A stretch of 5,539 bases of DNA from an uncultured Lachnospiraceae bacterium (GTDB taxonomy: Bacteria; Bacillota; Clostridia; Lachnospirales; Lachnospiraceae): contig CACZNZ010000199.1 of NCBI GenBank assembly GCA_902782625.1, forward strand, positions 1 through 5,539, given 5' to 3'. The position numbers and the translations under genes are program-made. The notes below the pieces were generated by a model. It was not told the origin of the DNA, ran no database searches, and saw nothing but the letters and a program-made list of their open reading frames with translations. Below are positions 1-5,457 of this stretch, in pieces; position 1 is the stretch's first letter, and every line of letters starts with the position of its first letter.

Positions 1-82
1 TATGGTAGACCTTGACAAAGATACATTGATCTACAAGCTCAGAAAAGAGCAGGATGCAATGTATGGAAAACATATTCTGTAA
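1..82 (+). CDS. C-terminal end of an unidentified protein (5' partial)
   Basis: Of the three + strand frames only the one with codons starting at base 2 stays open up to a TAA at 80-82; the other two hit stops within the first 15 bases. The visible tail reads MVDLDKDTLIYKLRKEQD and then AMYGKHIL: charged, with no recognisable motif. An intrinsic terminator begins 37 bases after the stop, as expected for the end of a real gene. The ATG at base 2 has no visible upstream sequence, so the start most likely lies outside the window and the Met is internal. I do not recognise the family and assign no function. Confidence 0.6.
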   Translation, partial: MVDLDKDTLIYKLRKEQDAMYGKHIL

Positions 83-119
83 TCATCAAATATAAGAAGA
101 ATATTCATAAATATGCTTC

Positions 120-154
120 AAGAGCATCGCGTACTTTGCGATGCTCTTCTTTTT
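120..154 (+). terminator. Intrinsic terminator of the upstream partial gene
   Basis: Perfect 11-bp stem AAGAGCATCGC (120-130) with GCGATGCTCTT (138-148), a 7-base loop, then CTTTTT ending at 154. It sits 37 bases after the partial gene's stop codon and separates that gene from the CDF transporter. The T-run is fairly short, so the stem carries most of the signal. Confidence 0.88.
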
Positions 155-236
155 ACTGTAAGCTCCGGTGAGCCCTTTGCATAACTGCAATACGTTAATA
201 CTGATTATGGACAAGTTTTCCAAACCAAGATTACGA

Positions 237-266
237 TTGACTAATTCAGGGGTTTTCCGATAAAGT
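237..266 (+). promoter_or_regulatory. Candidate promoter of the CDF transporter gene
   Basis: TTGACT (237-242, 5/6 to the -35 consensus), an 18-base spacer, and TAAAGT (261-266, 4/6 to the -10 consensus). It lies after the preceding terminator and about 47 bases before the CDF start, so it is in a sensible place. The -10 match is only moderate. The rest of the 83-312 gap holds the terminator, this site, and the dyad at 264-286; nothing else convincing was seen. Confidence 0.45.
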
Positions 267-286
267 ATTTTCAATGGTGAAATACT
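264..286 (+). promoter_or_regulatory. 23-bp dyad, possible metalloregulator operator
   Basis: Perfect inverted repeat AGTATTT-N9-AAATACT. It overlaps the last bases of the proposed -10 and covers the expected transcription start, where a bound repressor would block initiation. As RNA it could also fold as a small AU-rich hairpin with an added CA/TG pairing. CDF exporters are often controlled by metal-sensing repressors, but this sequence matches no regulator box that I can name. Confidence 0.35.
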
Positions 287-312
287 AGAAAAAATATGAA
301 GAAGGGTGAACT

Positions 313-1194
313 ATGGGAGAACAGGACAGACTTAAAATTGCATTTAGAATATCCAAAGTTAGTATTTTTGTAAACATTCTATTATCAGGAATTAAACTTC
401 TGGCCGGATTTGTGGCGCATTCGGGGGCGATGGTATCGGACGGTGTACATTCCCTTTCGGATGTACTTTCTACATTTGTCGTGATCATCGGGGTACATCT
501 TTCCGGGAAGGAACCCGACAAAGAACATCCGTATGGACATGAGAGAATGGAATGCGTTGCAGCAATTATTCTATCTGTTATGCTGGCTGGCACCGGAGCA
601 GGCATCGGCCTGTCCGGAATCCGTCTGATACAATCCGGCAGTGAGAATCTGAAAGTCCCGGGCATGCTGGCACTCGTTGCGGCTATTATCTCTATTCTGG
701 TGAAGGAGGCCATGTTCTGGTATACCAAAAAAGGAGCCGAGAAGATTGATTCCGGTGCTCTGCTGGCGGATGCATGGCACCATCGGTCCGATGCTCTTTC
801 ATCGGTCGGCTCTCTGATCGGTATCGGGGGTGCGATGCTTGGGTACCCGATTCTTGATCCGATTGCCAGTATCGTCATCTGCCTGTTCATTTTCAAGGCG
901 TCCTATGACATTTTCAGAGATGCGGTAAAGAAAATGGTTGATGAATCCGTAGAGGATGAGGTTATCAAGGATTTGAGAAGACAGATCATGCAGGAAGAAG
1001 GAGTGCTGCATGTTGATGATATCAGAACGAGAATGTTCGGATCAAAATATTATGTAGATGTAGAGATAGCCGCGGATGGAAACTTAAGTCTGAATGAAGC
1101 TCATGACATTGCACATCAAGTCCATGATAATATGGAAAAAAGATTCCCGGATATCAAACATATTATGGTGCATGTGAATCCGTATCTGGAATAA
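313..1194 (+). CDS. Cation diffusion facilitator (CDF) family metal exporter
   Basis: This protein is a probable divalent-metal/proton antiporter of the cytoplasmic membrane, exporting Zn2+ or a related ion (Fe, Co, Cd, Mn). Its 293 residues are normal for the family. Six hydrophobic segments are visible (about 13-33, 38-62, 83-105, 116-134, 158-177, 180-200), followed by a soluble domain (about 205-293). The transport-site residues fall in paired HxxxD motifs: H46/D50 in TM2 (SDGVHSLSD) and H156/D160 in TM5 (DAWHHRSD). The TM2-TM3 loop has the family signature HPYGHERME (72-80). The C-terminal domain is His-rich (H233, H264, H268, H271, H283, H287) and ends HVNP where YiiP-type proteins have an HxD metal ligand pair. 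The ATG follows GAAGGGTG (301-308) at 4 bases. Family assignment is secure; the metal is not, although HxxxD in both helices is usual for zinc transporters. Confidence 0.95.
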   Translation: MGEQDRLKIAFRISKVSIFVNILLSGIKLLAGFVAHSGAMVSDGVHSLSDVLSTFVVIIGVHLSGKEPDKEHPYGHERMECVAAIILSVMLAGTGAGIGLSGIRLIQSGSENLKVPGMLALVAAIISILVKEAMFWYTKKGAEKIDSGALLADAWHHRSDALSSVGSLIGIGGAMLGYPILDPIASIVICLFIFKASYDIFRDAVKKMVDESVEDEVIKDLRRQIMQEEGVLHVDDIRTRMFGSKYYVDVEIAADGNLSLNEAHDIAHQVHDNMEKRFPDIKHIMVHVNPYLE

Positions 1195-1239
1195 TTGTTT
1201 TACAGTTTTCATTTTAAAGACATAGGAAATCCGAGAAGA

Positions 1240-1276
1240 GTATGATATACTTGTAATATAGAGTATAATGTCATAC
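1240..1276 (+). repeat. Inverted repeat framing the glgB promoter
   Basis: Left arm GTATGATATAC (1240-1250); right arm GTATA-ATG-TCATAC (1263-1276), the exact reverse complement of the left arm apart from a 3-base insertion. The outer GTATGA/TCATAC pair is perfect. The arms overlap all the -10-like hexamers and end 6 bases before the Shine-Dalgarno. It could be an operator, or it could be chance in AT-rich promoter DNA. Confidence 0.3.
1241..1269 (+). promoter_or_regulatory. Promoter region of glgB with several -10-like hexamers
   Basis: The 101-base gap after the CDF gene has no terminator. It holds TATGAT (1241-1246, with AAGACA 18 bases upstream as a weak -35), TATACT (1246-1251, preceded by TG at 1243-1244 as an extended -10), and an exact TATAAT (1264-1269). 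No good TTGACA lies at the right distance from any of them, so the true start is uncertain, but -10 signals are clearly concentrated here. Read-through from the CDF gene is also possible. Confidence 0.5.
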
Positions 1277-1295
1277 ATAACAAGGAGGATTACAT

Positions 1296-3197
1296 ATGGC
1301 TGAAGGCTTTGTTACAGAATATGATCAGTACCTGTTCGGACAGGGAACCCACTATGATCTATATAATAAGTTGGGTGCGCATCCTTATAAAAAGGGAAAA
1401 GATAAAGGATTTATCTTTGCGGTATGGGCACCAAATGCAAAGGCAGTATCCATTGTCGGAGATTTCAATGGCTGGGATAAGACCTCTCATATCATGGAGA
1501 GAGAAGAGCCGCTTGGCATCTATGAATTGTTTATTCCTGGATTCCCTGAGGGAGGAATCTACAAATACTGCATAACGACGAAAGAAGACGAACAGATCCT
1601 GAAAGTGGATCCCTTTGCATTTCAGGCGGAAAAACGTCCCAATAATGCCTCTGTAGCGACAGACATTTCGGATTTCCGCTGGAGCGATACAAGGTGGATG
1701 AAAAAACGGGTTGACTTTGATGAAAGAAAGAATGCCATGTCGGTTTATGAAGTTCATCCAGGTTCCTGGATGAAACATCCGGTGACAGAAGAGGACAAGG
1801 ATGGCTATTATAATTACCGGCTTTTCGCCCATAAACTTGTGGACTATGTCAAAGACATGGGGTATACCCATGTGGAGCTCATGGGTATTGCGGAGCATCC
1901 GTTTGACGGTTCCTGGGGATATCAGGTAACCAATTACTTTGCACCGACATCCCGTCATGGAGATGCCCATGATTTTCAGTATTTTGTAAATTATCTTCAT
2001 AAAAATAATATCGGAGTAATCCTGGACTGGGTACCGGCACATTTCCCAAGAGATGCCTTTGGACTGGCAGAATTTGACGGAACCTGTCTGTATGAATATG
2101 CCGATCCGAGAAAGGGAGAACACCCGGACTGGGGTACGAAAGTATTTGATTTCGGAAAGACGGAAGTGAAGAATTTCCTGATCAGCAACGCACTTTTCTG
2201 GGTGGAGAAATACCATATCGACGGTCTGCGCGTGGATGCGGTGGCCTCGATGCTCTACCTCGATTACGGTCGTGAGGACGGTCAGTGGGTTGCCAATGAA
2301 TACGGCGGCAATGAGAATCTTGAAGCGATAGAATTCTTCAAGCATCTGAACAGTATCGTCAAAGGAAGAAACCCTGGTGTTGTGACGATCGCGGAGGAAT
2401 CTACTGCATGGCCGAAGGTAACGGACAAAGCCAGATACGGCGGATTGGAATTCTCCATCAAATGGAATATGGGTTGGATGCATGATTTCCTGGAATACAT
2501 GAAACTCGATCCGTATTTCCGCAAGAACAATCATAACAAGATGTCATTTGCCATGGCATATGCATATTCCGAGAACTATATGCTGGTTCTCTCCCATGAC
2601 GAGGTCGTTCATTTGAAATGTTCCATGATCGAAAAGATGCCTGGCCTGTACGATGACAAATTCAGGAATCTGATGTGCGGCTATGCCTTTATGATGGGGC
2701 ATCCCGGCAAGAAGCTCCTGTTTATGGGACAGGATTTTGCTCAGCACAGAGAGTGGAGTGAGGCAAGAGAGATCGACTGGTTCCTGCTTGCAGAACCAAG
2801 AAATCAGCAGCTGCAGAATTTTGTCAGAAAACTGCTGCATCTCTATCGCAACAATCGATGCCTCTATGAGTATGACTGCTATCCGGAAGGATTTGAATGG
2901 ATCAATGCAGATGACGGAGACAGGAGTATCTTCTCGTTCGTCAGACATTCAGAGAATGGTCGCAGCAACATGCTCTTCGTGATCAACTTTACACCGGTTG
3001 CCCGTCCTGACTATCGTGTGGGGACTACCTGCATGCGCAAGCATACATTGCTGATCAACAGTGATGCAGAAGAATTCGGCGGAACAGGAAAGAAACGACC
3101 GACCGTCTATAAGCCAGTGAAATCAGAATGTGACGGATGGCCTTATTCCATCGCCTATGATCTTCCGGCATACGGCGTAGCAATATTCAAATATTAA
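1296..3197 (+). CDS. glgB: 1,4-alpha-glucan branching enzyme (GlgB, GH13)
   Basis: This cytosolic enzyme cleaves an alpha-1,4-glucan chain and rejoins it through an alpha-1,6 bond, making the branches of glycogen. An N-terminal CBM48-like beta domain (about 25-120, with VWAPNAKAVSIVGDFNGWD) precedes the GH13 barrel (about 145-520) and a C-terminal beta domain (about 525-633). Signature sites are YEVHPGSW (151-158), DWVPAHF (244-250), GLRVDAV with R312 and nucleophile D314, IAEEST with acid/base E367, and SHDEV with H434 and transition-state D435. All catalytic residues are intact. At 633 residues it lacks the extra N-terminal domain of the 728-residue E. coli enzyme, as is common in this phylum. 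The ATG is preceded by AAGGAGG (1282-1288) at 7 bases, which fixes the start. No other glycogen gene (glgC, glgD, glgA, glgP) lies in the window; the peptidase-like gene follows 6 bases after its stop. Confidence 0.98.
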   Translation: MAEGFVTEYDQYLFGQGTHYDLYNKLGAHPYKKGKDKGFIFAVWAPNAKAVSIVGDFNGWDKTSHIMEREEPLGIYELFIPGFPEGGIYKYCITTKEDEQILKVDPFAFQAEKRPNNASVATDISDFRWSDTRWMKKRVDFDERKNAMSVYEVHPGSWMKHPVTEEDKDGYYNYRLFAHKLVDYVKDMGYTHVELMGIAEHPFDGSWGYQVTNYFAPTSRHGDAHDFQYFVNYLHKNNIGVILDWVPAHFPRDAFGLAEFDGTCLYEYADPRKGEHPDWGTKVFDFGKTEVKNFLISNALFWVEKYHIDGLRVDAVASMLYLDYGREDGQWVANEYGGNENLEAIEFFKHLNSIVKGRNPGVVTIAEESTAWPKVTDKARYGGLEFSIKWNMGWMHDFLEYMKLDPYFRKNNHNKMSFAMAYAYSENYMLVLSHDEVVHLKCSMIEKMPGLYDDKFRNLMCGYAFMMGHPGKKLLFMGQDFAQHREWSEAREIDWFLLAEPRNQQLQNFVRKLLHLYRNNRCLYEYDCYPEGFEWINADDGDRSIFSFVRHSENGRSNMLFVINFTPVARPDYRVGTTCMRKHTLLINSDAEEFGGTGKKRPTVYKPVKSECDGWPYSIAYDLPAYGVAIFKY

Positions 3198-3203
3198 TAG
3201 GCT

Positions 3204-3980
3204 ATGGGTACGCTTTTTCGAAAAAGAACCGAAGCAGGCAGCTGTTACTATGAATATGAGTCTTCGGGACTGGATGTTTCTGCTCTGCCTTTAAAGATCA
3301 GGGAAGGTGAAAAAGAGTCACGAAGTTTTTCGGTTTATGCACAGCATGCCGAAGAGTACGGAGAATGGAGTGAATATCTAAGAAGGCATGGATGTGCCTG
3401 CTGTTCTCTGACGCTGCTTTTGGGAATGTACTGTGATGAATATGAGGGAATCCGTCCCGAAAGGACGATCTCGGAAATAGAAAGAAAACATTTCGGATCA
3501 GAACAGTGGGAACGGAATTATTCCAGAAAAATAGCGGACCAGATGCCTGTCTCTCAGCTGGGAATCTCAAGGATTCTTTCTGAAGAAGGAATTCCGCACA
3601 GATATATCCAGAAGTATCGGCCCGAAGAAGCCTGGGGAGAAATCCGGGCACATTTACTGACCGGGAAACCGGTCGTCATCATTGCCAGCAGGATTCGATA
3701 TAAGAACGGACTGATCATATCGATCAATGACAGGAAATACGCCGGCTCATATCATACCATGGTTCTTTTGGGATTAAACAGGCAAGGGAAAGTAGTCTTT
3801 GCCGATTCCGCCTCTAGAAAATGGGCCGGGCAGAGACAGAGGATTAAGGAAGCAAGGATGGCGGACCTTATGCATTATATGTTCCCGGTGAGGAAGAAAG
3901 AAGCAAAGACTTCGTATTTTTCCGGGAGATGGGATACAGGCGGCTATATTCTGATCGATAAAGACCCTCTTGACAAATGA
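3204..3980 (+). CDS. C39-like (papain-fold) cysteine peptidase family protein, cytosolic
   Basis: This 258-residue protein resembles the Peptidase_C39_2 group. The HGCACCSLTLLLG block (62-74) matches the catalytic-Cys helix usually read as GCGPxSLAMVL, making C64 the likely nucleophile. SYHTMVLLGLNRQGKVVFADSA (182-203 region) supplies H184 and D201 in the usual His, strand, Asp order. GKPVVIIAS (155-162) fits the strand before the His. The oxyanion Gln expected about six residues before the Cys is not evident (Y58 there). There is no signal peptide or membrane segment, although many relatives are secreted. The gene starts 6 bases after the glgB stop, in the same frame, separated by TAA TAG GCT; only a weak AATAGG precedes the ATG, so translation may depend on termination-reinitiation from glgB. 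It could be an active peptidase, a transglutaminase-like enzyme or a binding protein. Substrate is unknown and a glycogen role is only suggested by position. Confidence 0.8.
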   Translation: MGTLFRKRTEAGSCYYEYESSGLDVSALPLKIREGEKESRSFSVYAQHAEEYGEWSEYLRRHGCACCSLTLLLGMYCDEYEGIRPERTISEIERKHFGSEQWERNYSRKIADQMPVSQLGISRILSEEGIPHRYIQKYRPEEAWGEIRAHLLTGKPVVIIASRIRYKNGLIISINDRKYAGSYHTMVLLGLNRQGKVVFADSASRKWAGQRQRIKEARMADLMHYMFPVRKKEAKTSYFSGRWDTGGYILIDKDPLDK

Positions 3981-3998
3981 TTCTGTTTTATATAGAAT
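3970..3998 (+). promoter_or_regulatory. Near-consensus promoter of tyrS, inside the end of the preceding gene
   Basis: Exact TTGACA (3970-3975), a 17-base spacer and TAGAAT (3993-3998, 5/6 to consensus). The -35 uses the last codons and stop region of the peptidase-like gene. The expected transcription start is near 4005, giving a tyrS leader of about 90 bases that contains the hairpin at 4015-4046. No good alternative promoter lies between that hairpin and tyrS. Confidence 0.75.
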
Positions 3999-4014
3999 CT
4001 TCTTTAGACGACTT

Positions 4015-4046
4015 AAACCTCGTCCTTTTTACGGGACGAGGTTTTT
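4015..4046 (+). terminator. Intrinsic terminator after the peptidase-like gene; possible tyrS attenuator
   Basis: Perfect 11-bp stem AAACCTCGTCC (4015-4025) with GGACGAGGTTT (4034-4044), an 8-base loop, and a T-run to 4046. It begins 34 bases after the peptidase-like stop and so would end the glgB transcript. It also lies about 10 bases downstream of the expected tyrS transcription start, so tyrS transcripts must pass through it. No T-box core sequence or obvious competing antiterminator stem is visible in the leader. Confidence 0.85.
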
Positions 4047-4094
4047 AATTGGATAGGAAATTACATTTTCTTGTCTCTATAAGGAGGAAACGAG

Positions 4095-5318
4095 ATGAAA
4101 CTGTATGATGAGCTGATCGCCCGCGGCCTGATTGCGCAGGTGACAGATGAAGAAAAGGTAAGAGAACTGATCGACGAGGGCAAGGCGACCTTTTATATCG
4201 GTTTTGACCCGACAGCGGACAGTCTGCATGTAGGACATTTTATGGCATTGTGCCTGATGAAGAGACTTCAGATGGCAGGCAATAAACCTATCGCTCTTTT
4301 AGGCGGTGGTACCGGGATGATCGGGGATCCTTCCGGAAGAACCGATATGAGACAGATGATGACCAGAGAGACCATCGATCATAATATCGAATGTTTCAAG
4401 AAACAGATGAGCCGCTTCATTGACTTTTCTGACGGGAAAGCCCTCATGGTGGACAATGCAGACTGGCTTATGAATCTGAATTACATCGATATGCTTCGGG
4501 AAGTTGGAGCATGTTTTTCCGTCAACAACATGCTTCGTGCAGAGTGCTACAAGCAGCGTATGGAAAAAGGACTGTCTTTCCTCGAGTTCAACTACATGAT
4601 CATGCAGGCTTATGATTTTATGGAACTCTATAAGAAATACGGATGCAACCTCCAGTTCGGCGGAGACGACCAGTGGTCCAATATGCTTGCAGGCAGAGAA
4701 CTGATCCGCAGGAAGCTCGGAGAAGAGACGAATGCCATGACGATCACACTGCTCCTCAACTCCGAGGGCAAGAAGATGGGTAAGACACAGTCCGGTGCAG
4801 TATGGCTCGATCCGAATAAGACATCTCCTTTTGATTTCTATCAGTATTGGAGAAATGTTGCTGATGCCGATGTTTTAAAATGTATCCGCATGCTCACCTT
4901 CCTTCCGCTTGAGCAGATCAATGAGATGGAAAGCTGGGAAGGAAGTCAGCTCAATGAAGCAAAAGATATTCTTGCTTACGAACTGACCAGTCTGGTTCAC
5001 GGAAAAGAAGAAGCAGAAAAGGCTAGAGAAGCTTCCAAAGCTCTTTTCAGTCAGGGGGCTGCAGCCGACATGCCGGCAGTGGAGATTACCGAAGATGATC
5101 TCCGGGATGGCGCCATCGATATTCTGGGTCTTCTTGTAGCTGGAGGTCTTGCACAGACACGTTCCGAAGCCAGAAGAAATGTACAGCAGGGCGGCGTCTC
5201 CTTAGATGGCGAAAAAGTGTCAGATATCAAAGCAGCCTATACCCTCGATGACTTCAAAGGAGAAGGCAAGGTGCTGAAACGCGGAAAGAAGAAATTTATC
5301 CGTATCCTCAGCAAATAA
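4095..5318 (+). CDS. tyrS: Tyrosine--tRNA ligase (TyrRS, class Ic)
   Basis: This enzyme charges tRNA-Tyr with tyrosine using ATP, in the cytosol, normally as a homodimer. Its 407 residues are close to the usual bacterial length. The Rossmann catalytic domain has the HIGH signature as HVGH (45-48) and the KMSKS loop as KMGKT (227-231). Tyrosine-pocket residues match the Bacillus stearothermophilus enzyme: Y34 (FYIGFDPT), D78 (GDPSGR), and Y167, Q171, D174 (YMIMQAYD), with the GGDDQW block at 189-194. The C-terminal S4-like RNA-binding domain spans about 343-404 (GLAQTRSEARRNVQQGGVSL). Nothing is missing or truncated. The ATG is set by AAGGAGG (4081-4087) at 7 bases. It appears to be transcribed alone, from the promoter at 3970-3998 to the terminator at 5340-5377, with a hairpin in the leader rather than the T-box common for tyrS in this phylum. 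Confidence 0.98.
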   Translation: MKLYDELIARGLIAQVTDEEKVRELIDEGKATFYIGFDPTADSLHVGHFMALCLMKRLQMAGNKPIALLGGGTGMIGDPSGRTDMRQMMTRETIDHNIECFKKQMSRFIDFSDGKALMVDNADWLMNLNYIDMLREVGACFSVNNMLRAECYKQRMEKGLSFLEFNYMIMQAYDFMELYKKYGCNLQFGGDDQWSNMLAGRELIRRKLGEETNAMTITLLLNSEGKKMGKTQSGAVWLDPNKTSPFDFYQYWRNVADADVLKCIRMLTFLPLEQINEMESWEGSQLNEAKDILAYELTSLVHGKEEAEKAREASKALFSQGAAADMPAVEITEDDLRDGAIDILGLLVAGGLAQTRSEARRNVQQGGVSLDGEKVSDIKAAYTLDDFKGEGKVLKRGKKKFIRILSK

Positions 5319-5339
5319 AGAAGTACAGTGATTATGAGG

Positions 5340-5377
5340 AAGCAGTATTCCGAAGAGACCGGGATACTGCTTTTTTT
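5340..5377 (+). terminator. Strong intrinsic terminator of tyrS
   Basis: A 12-bp stem, AAGCAGTATTCC (5340-5351) with GGGATACTGCTT (5361-5372), has one G-U pair, a 9-base loop, and seven consecutive Ts (5371-5377). It lies 21 bases after the tyrS stop. This is the clearest terminator of the window and separates tyrS from the methyltransferase gene. Confidence 0.95.
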
Positions 5378-5386
5378 GTCAGAATG

Positions 5387-5415
5387 TTGACACAATCAGT
5401 ATTTCTCCGTAAAAT
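5387..5415 (+). promoter_or_regulatory. Near-consensus promoter of the THUMP methyltransferase gene
   Basis: Exact TTGACA (5387-5392), a 17-base spacer and TAAAAT (5410-5415, 5/6 to consensus), immediately after the tyrS terminator. The expected start is near 5422, giving a leader of about 36 bases before the ATG at 5458. The architecture matches that of the tyrS promoter, which suggests both are read by the housekeeping sigma factor. Confidence 0.8.
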
Positions 5416-5456
5416 ATGAACAAATCATAAAGAATGCGTAAAATGTAAGGAGAAAT
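5401..5456 (+). repeat. 8-bp inverted repeat pairing the promoter spacer with the ribosome binding site
   Basis: ATTTCTCC (5401-5408) is the exact reverse complement of GGAGAAAT (5449-5456), which contains most of the Shine-Dalgarno of the methyltransferase gene. The left arm lies between the -35 and -10, so it is absent from RNA started at that promoter and present only in read-through RNA from tyrS. CGTAAAAT also occurs twice (5408-5415 and 5437-5444). Either may be coincidence. Confidence 0.3.
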
Positions 5457-5457
5457 C

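Noticed and set aside
86..274. 62-codon open frame on the minus strand in the gap before the CDF gene
   Set aside because: It begins with TTG, has no ribosome binding site, and runs through the terminator stem of the upstream gene. The translation shows no recognisable motif.
285..896. 203-codon open frame on the minus strand
   Set aside because: It is antisense to the CDF gene, which has clear transmembrane and metal-site motifs. It has no supporting domain and crosses the CDF promoter and start.
1359..2534. 391-codon open frame on the minus strand
   Set aside because: It lies wholly opposite the catalytic domain of glgB, whose motifs are intact. Its translation is family-less and reflects glgB codon bias.
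3298..3651. 117-codon open frame on the minus strand
   Set aside because: It is antisense to the peptidase-like gene, with no ribosome binding site or recognisable domain. The + strand frame has clear family motifs.
4078..4083. TATAAG as a possible -10 for tyrS
   Set aside because: It overlaps the Shine-Dalgarno, so a transcript started there would lose the ribosome binding site. There is also no -35 match 17 bases upstream.
4305..4316. GGTGGTACCGGG, similar to the T-box core near tyrS
   Set aside because: It lies inside the tyrS coding sequence and encodes the conserved GGGTG segment of TyrRS. A T-box would have to be upstream of the start codon.
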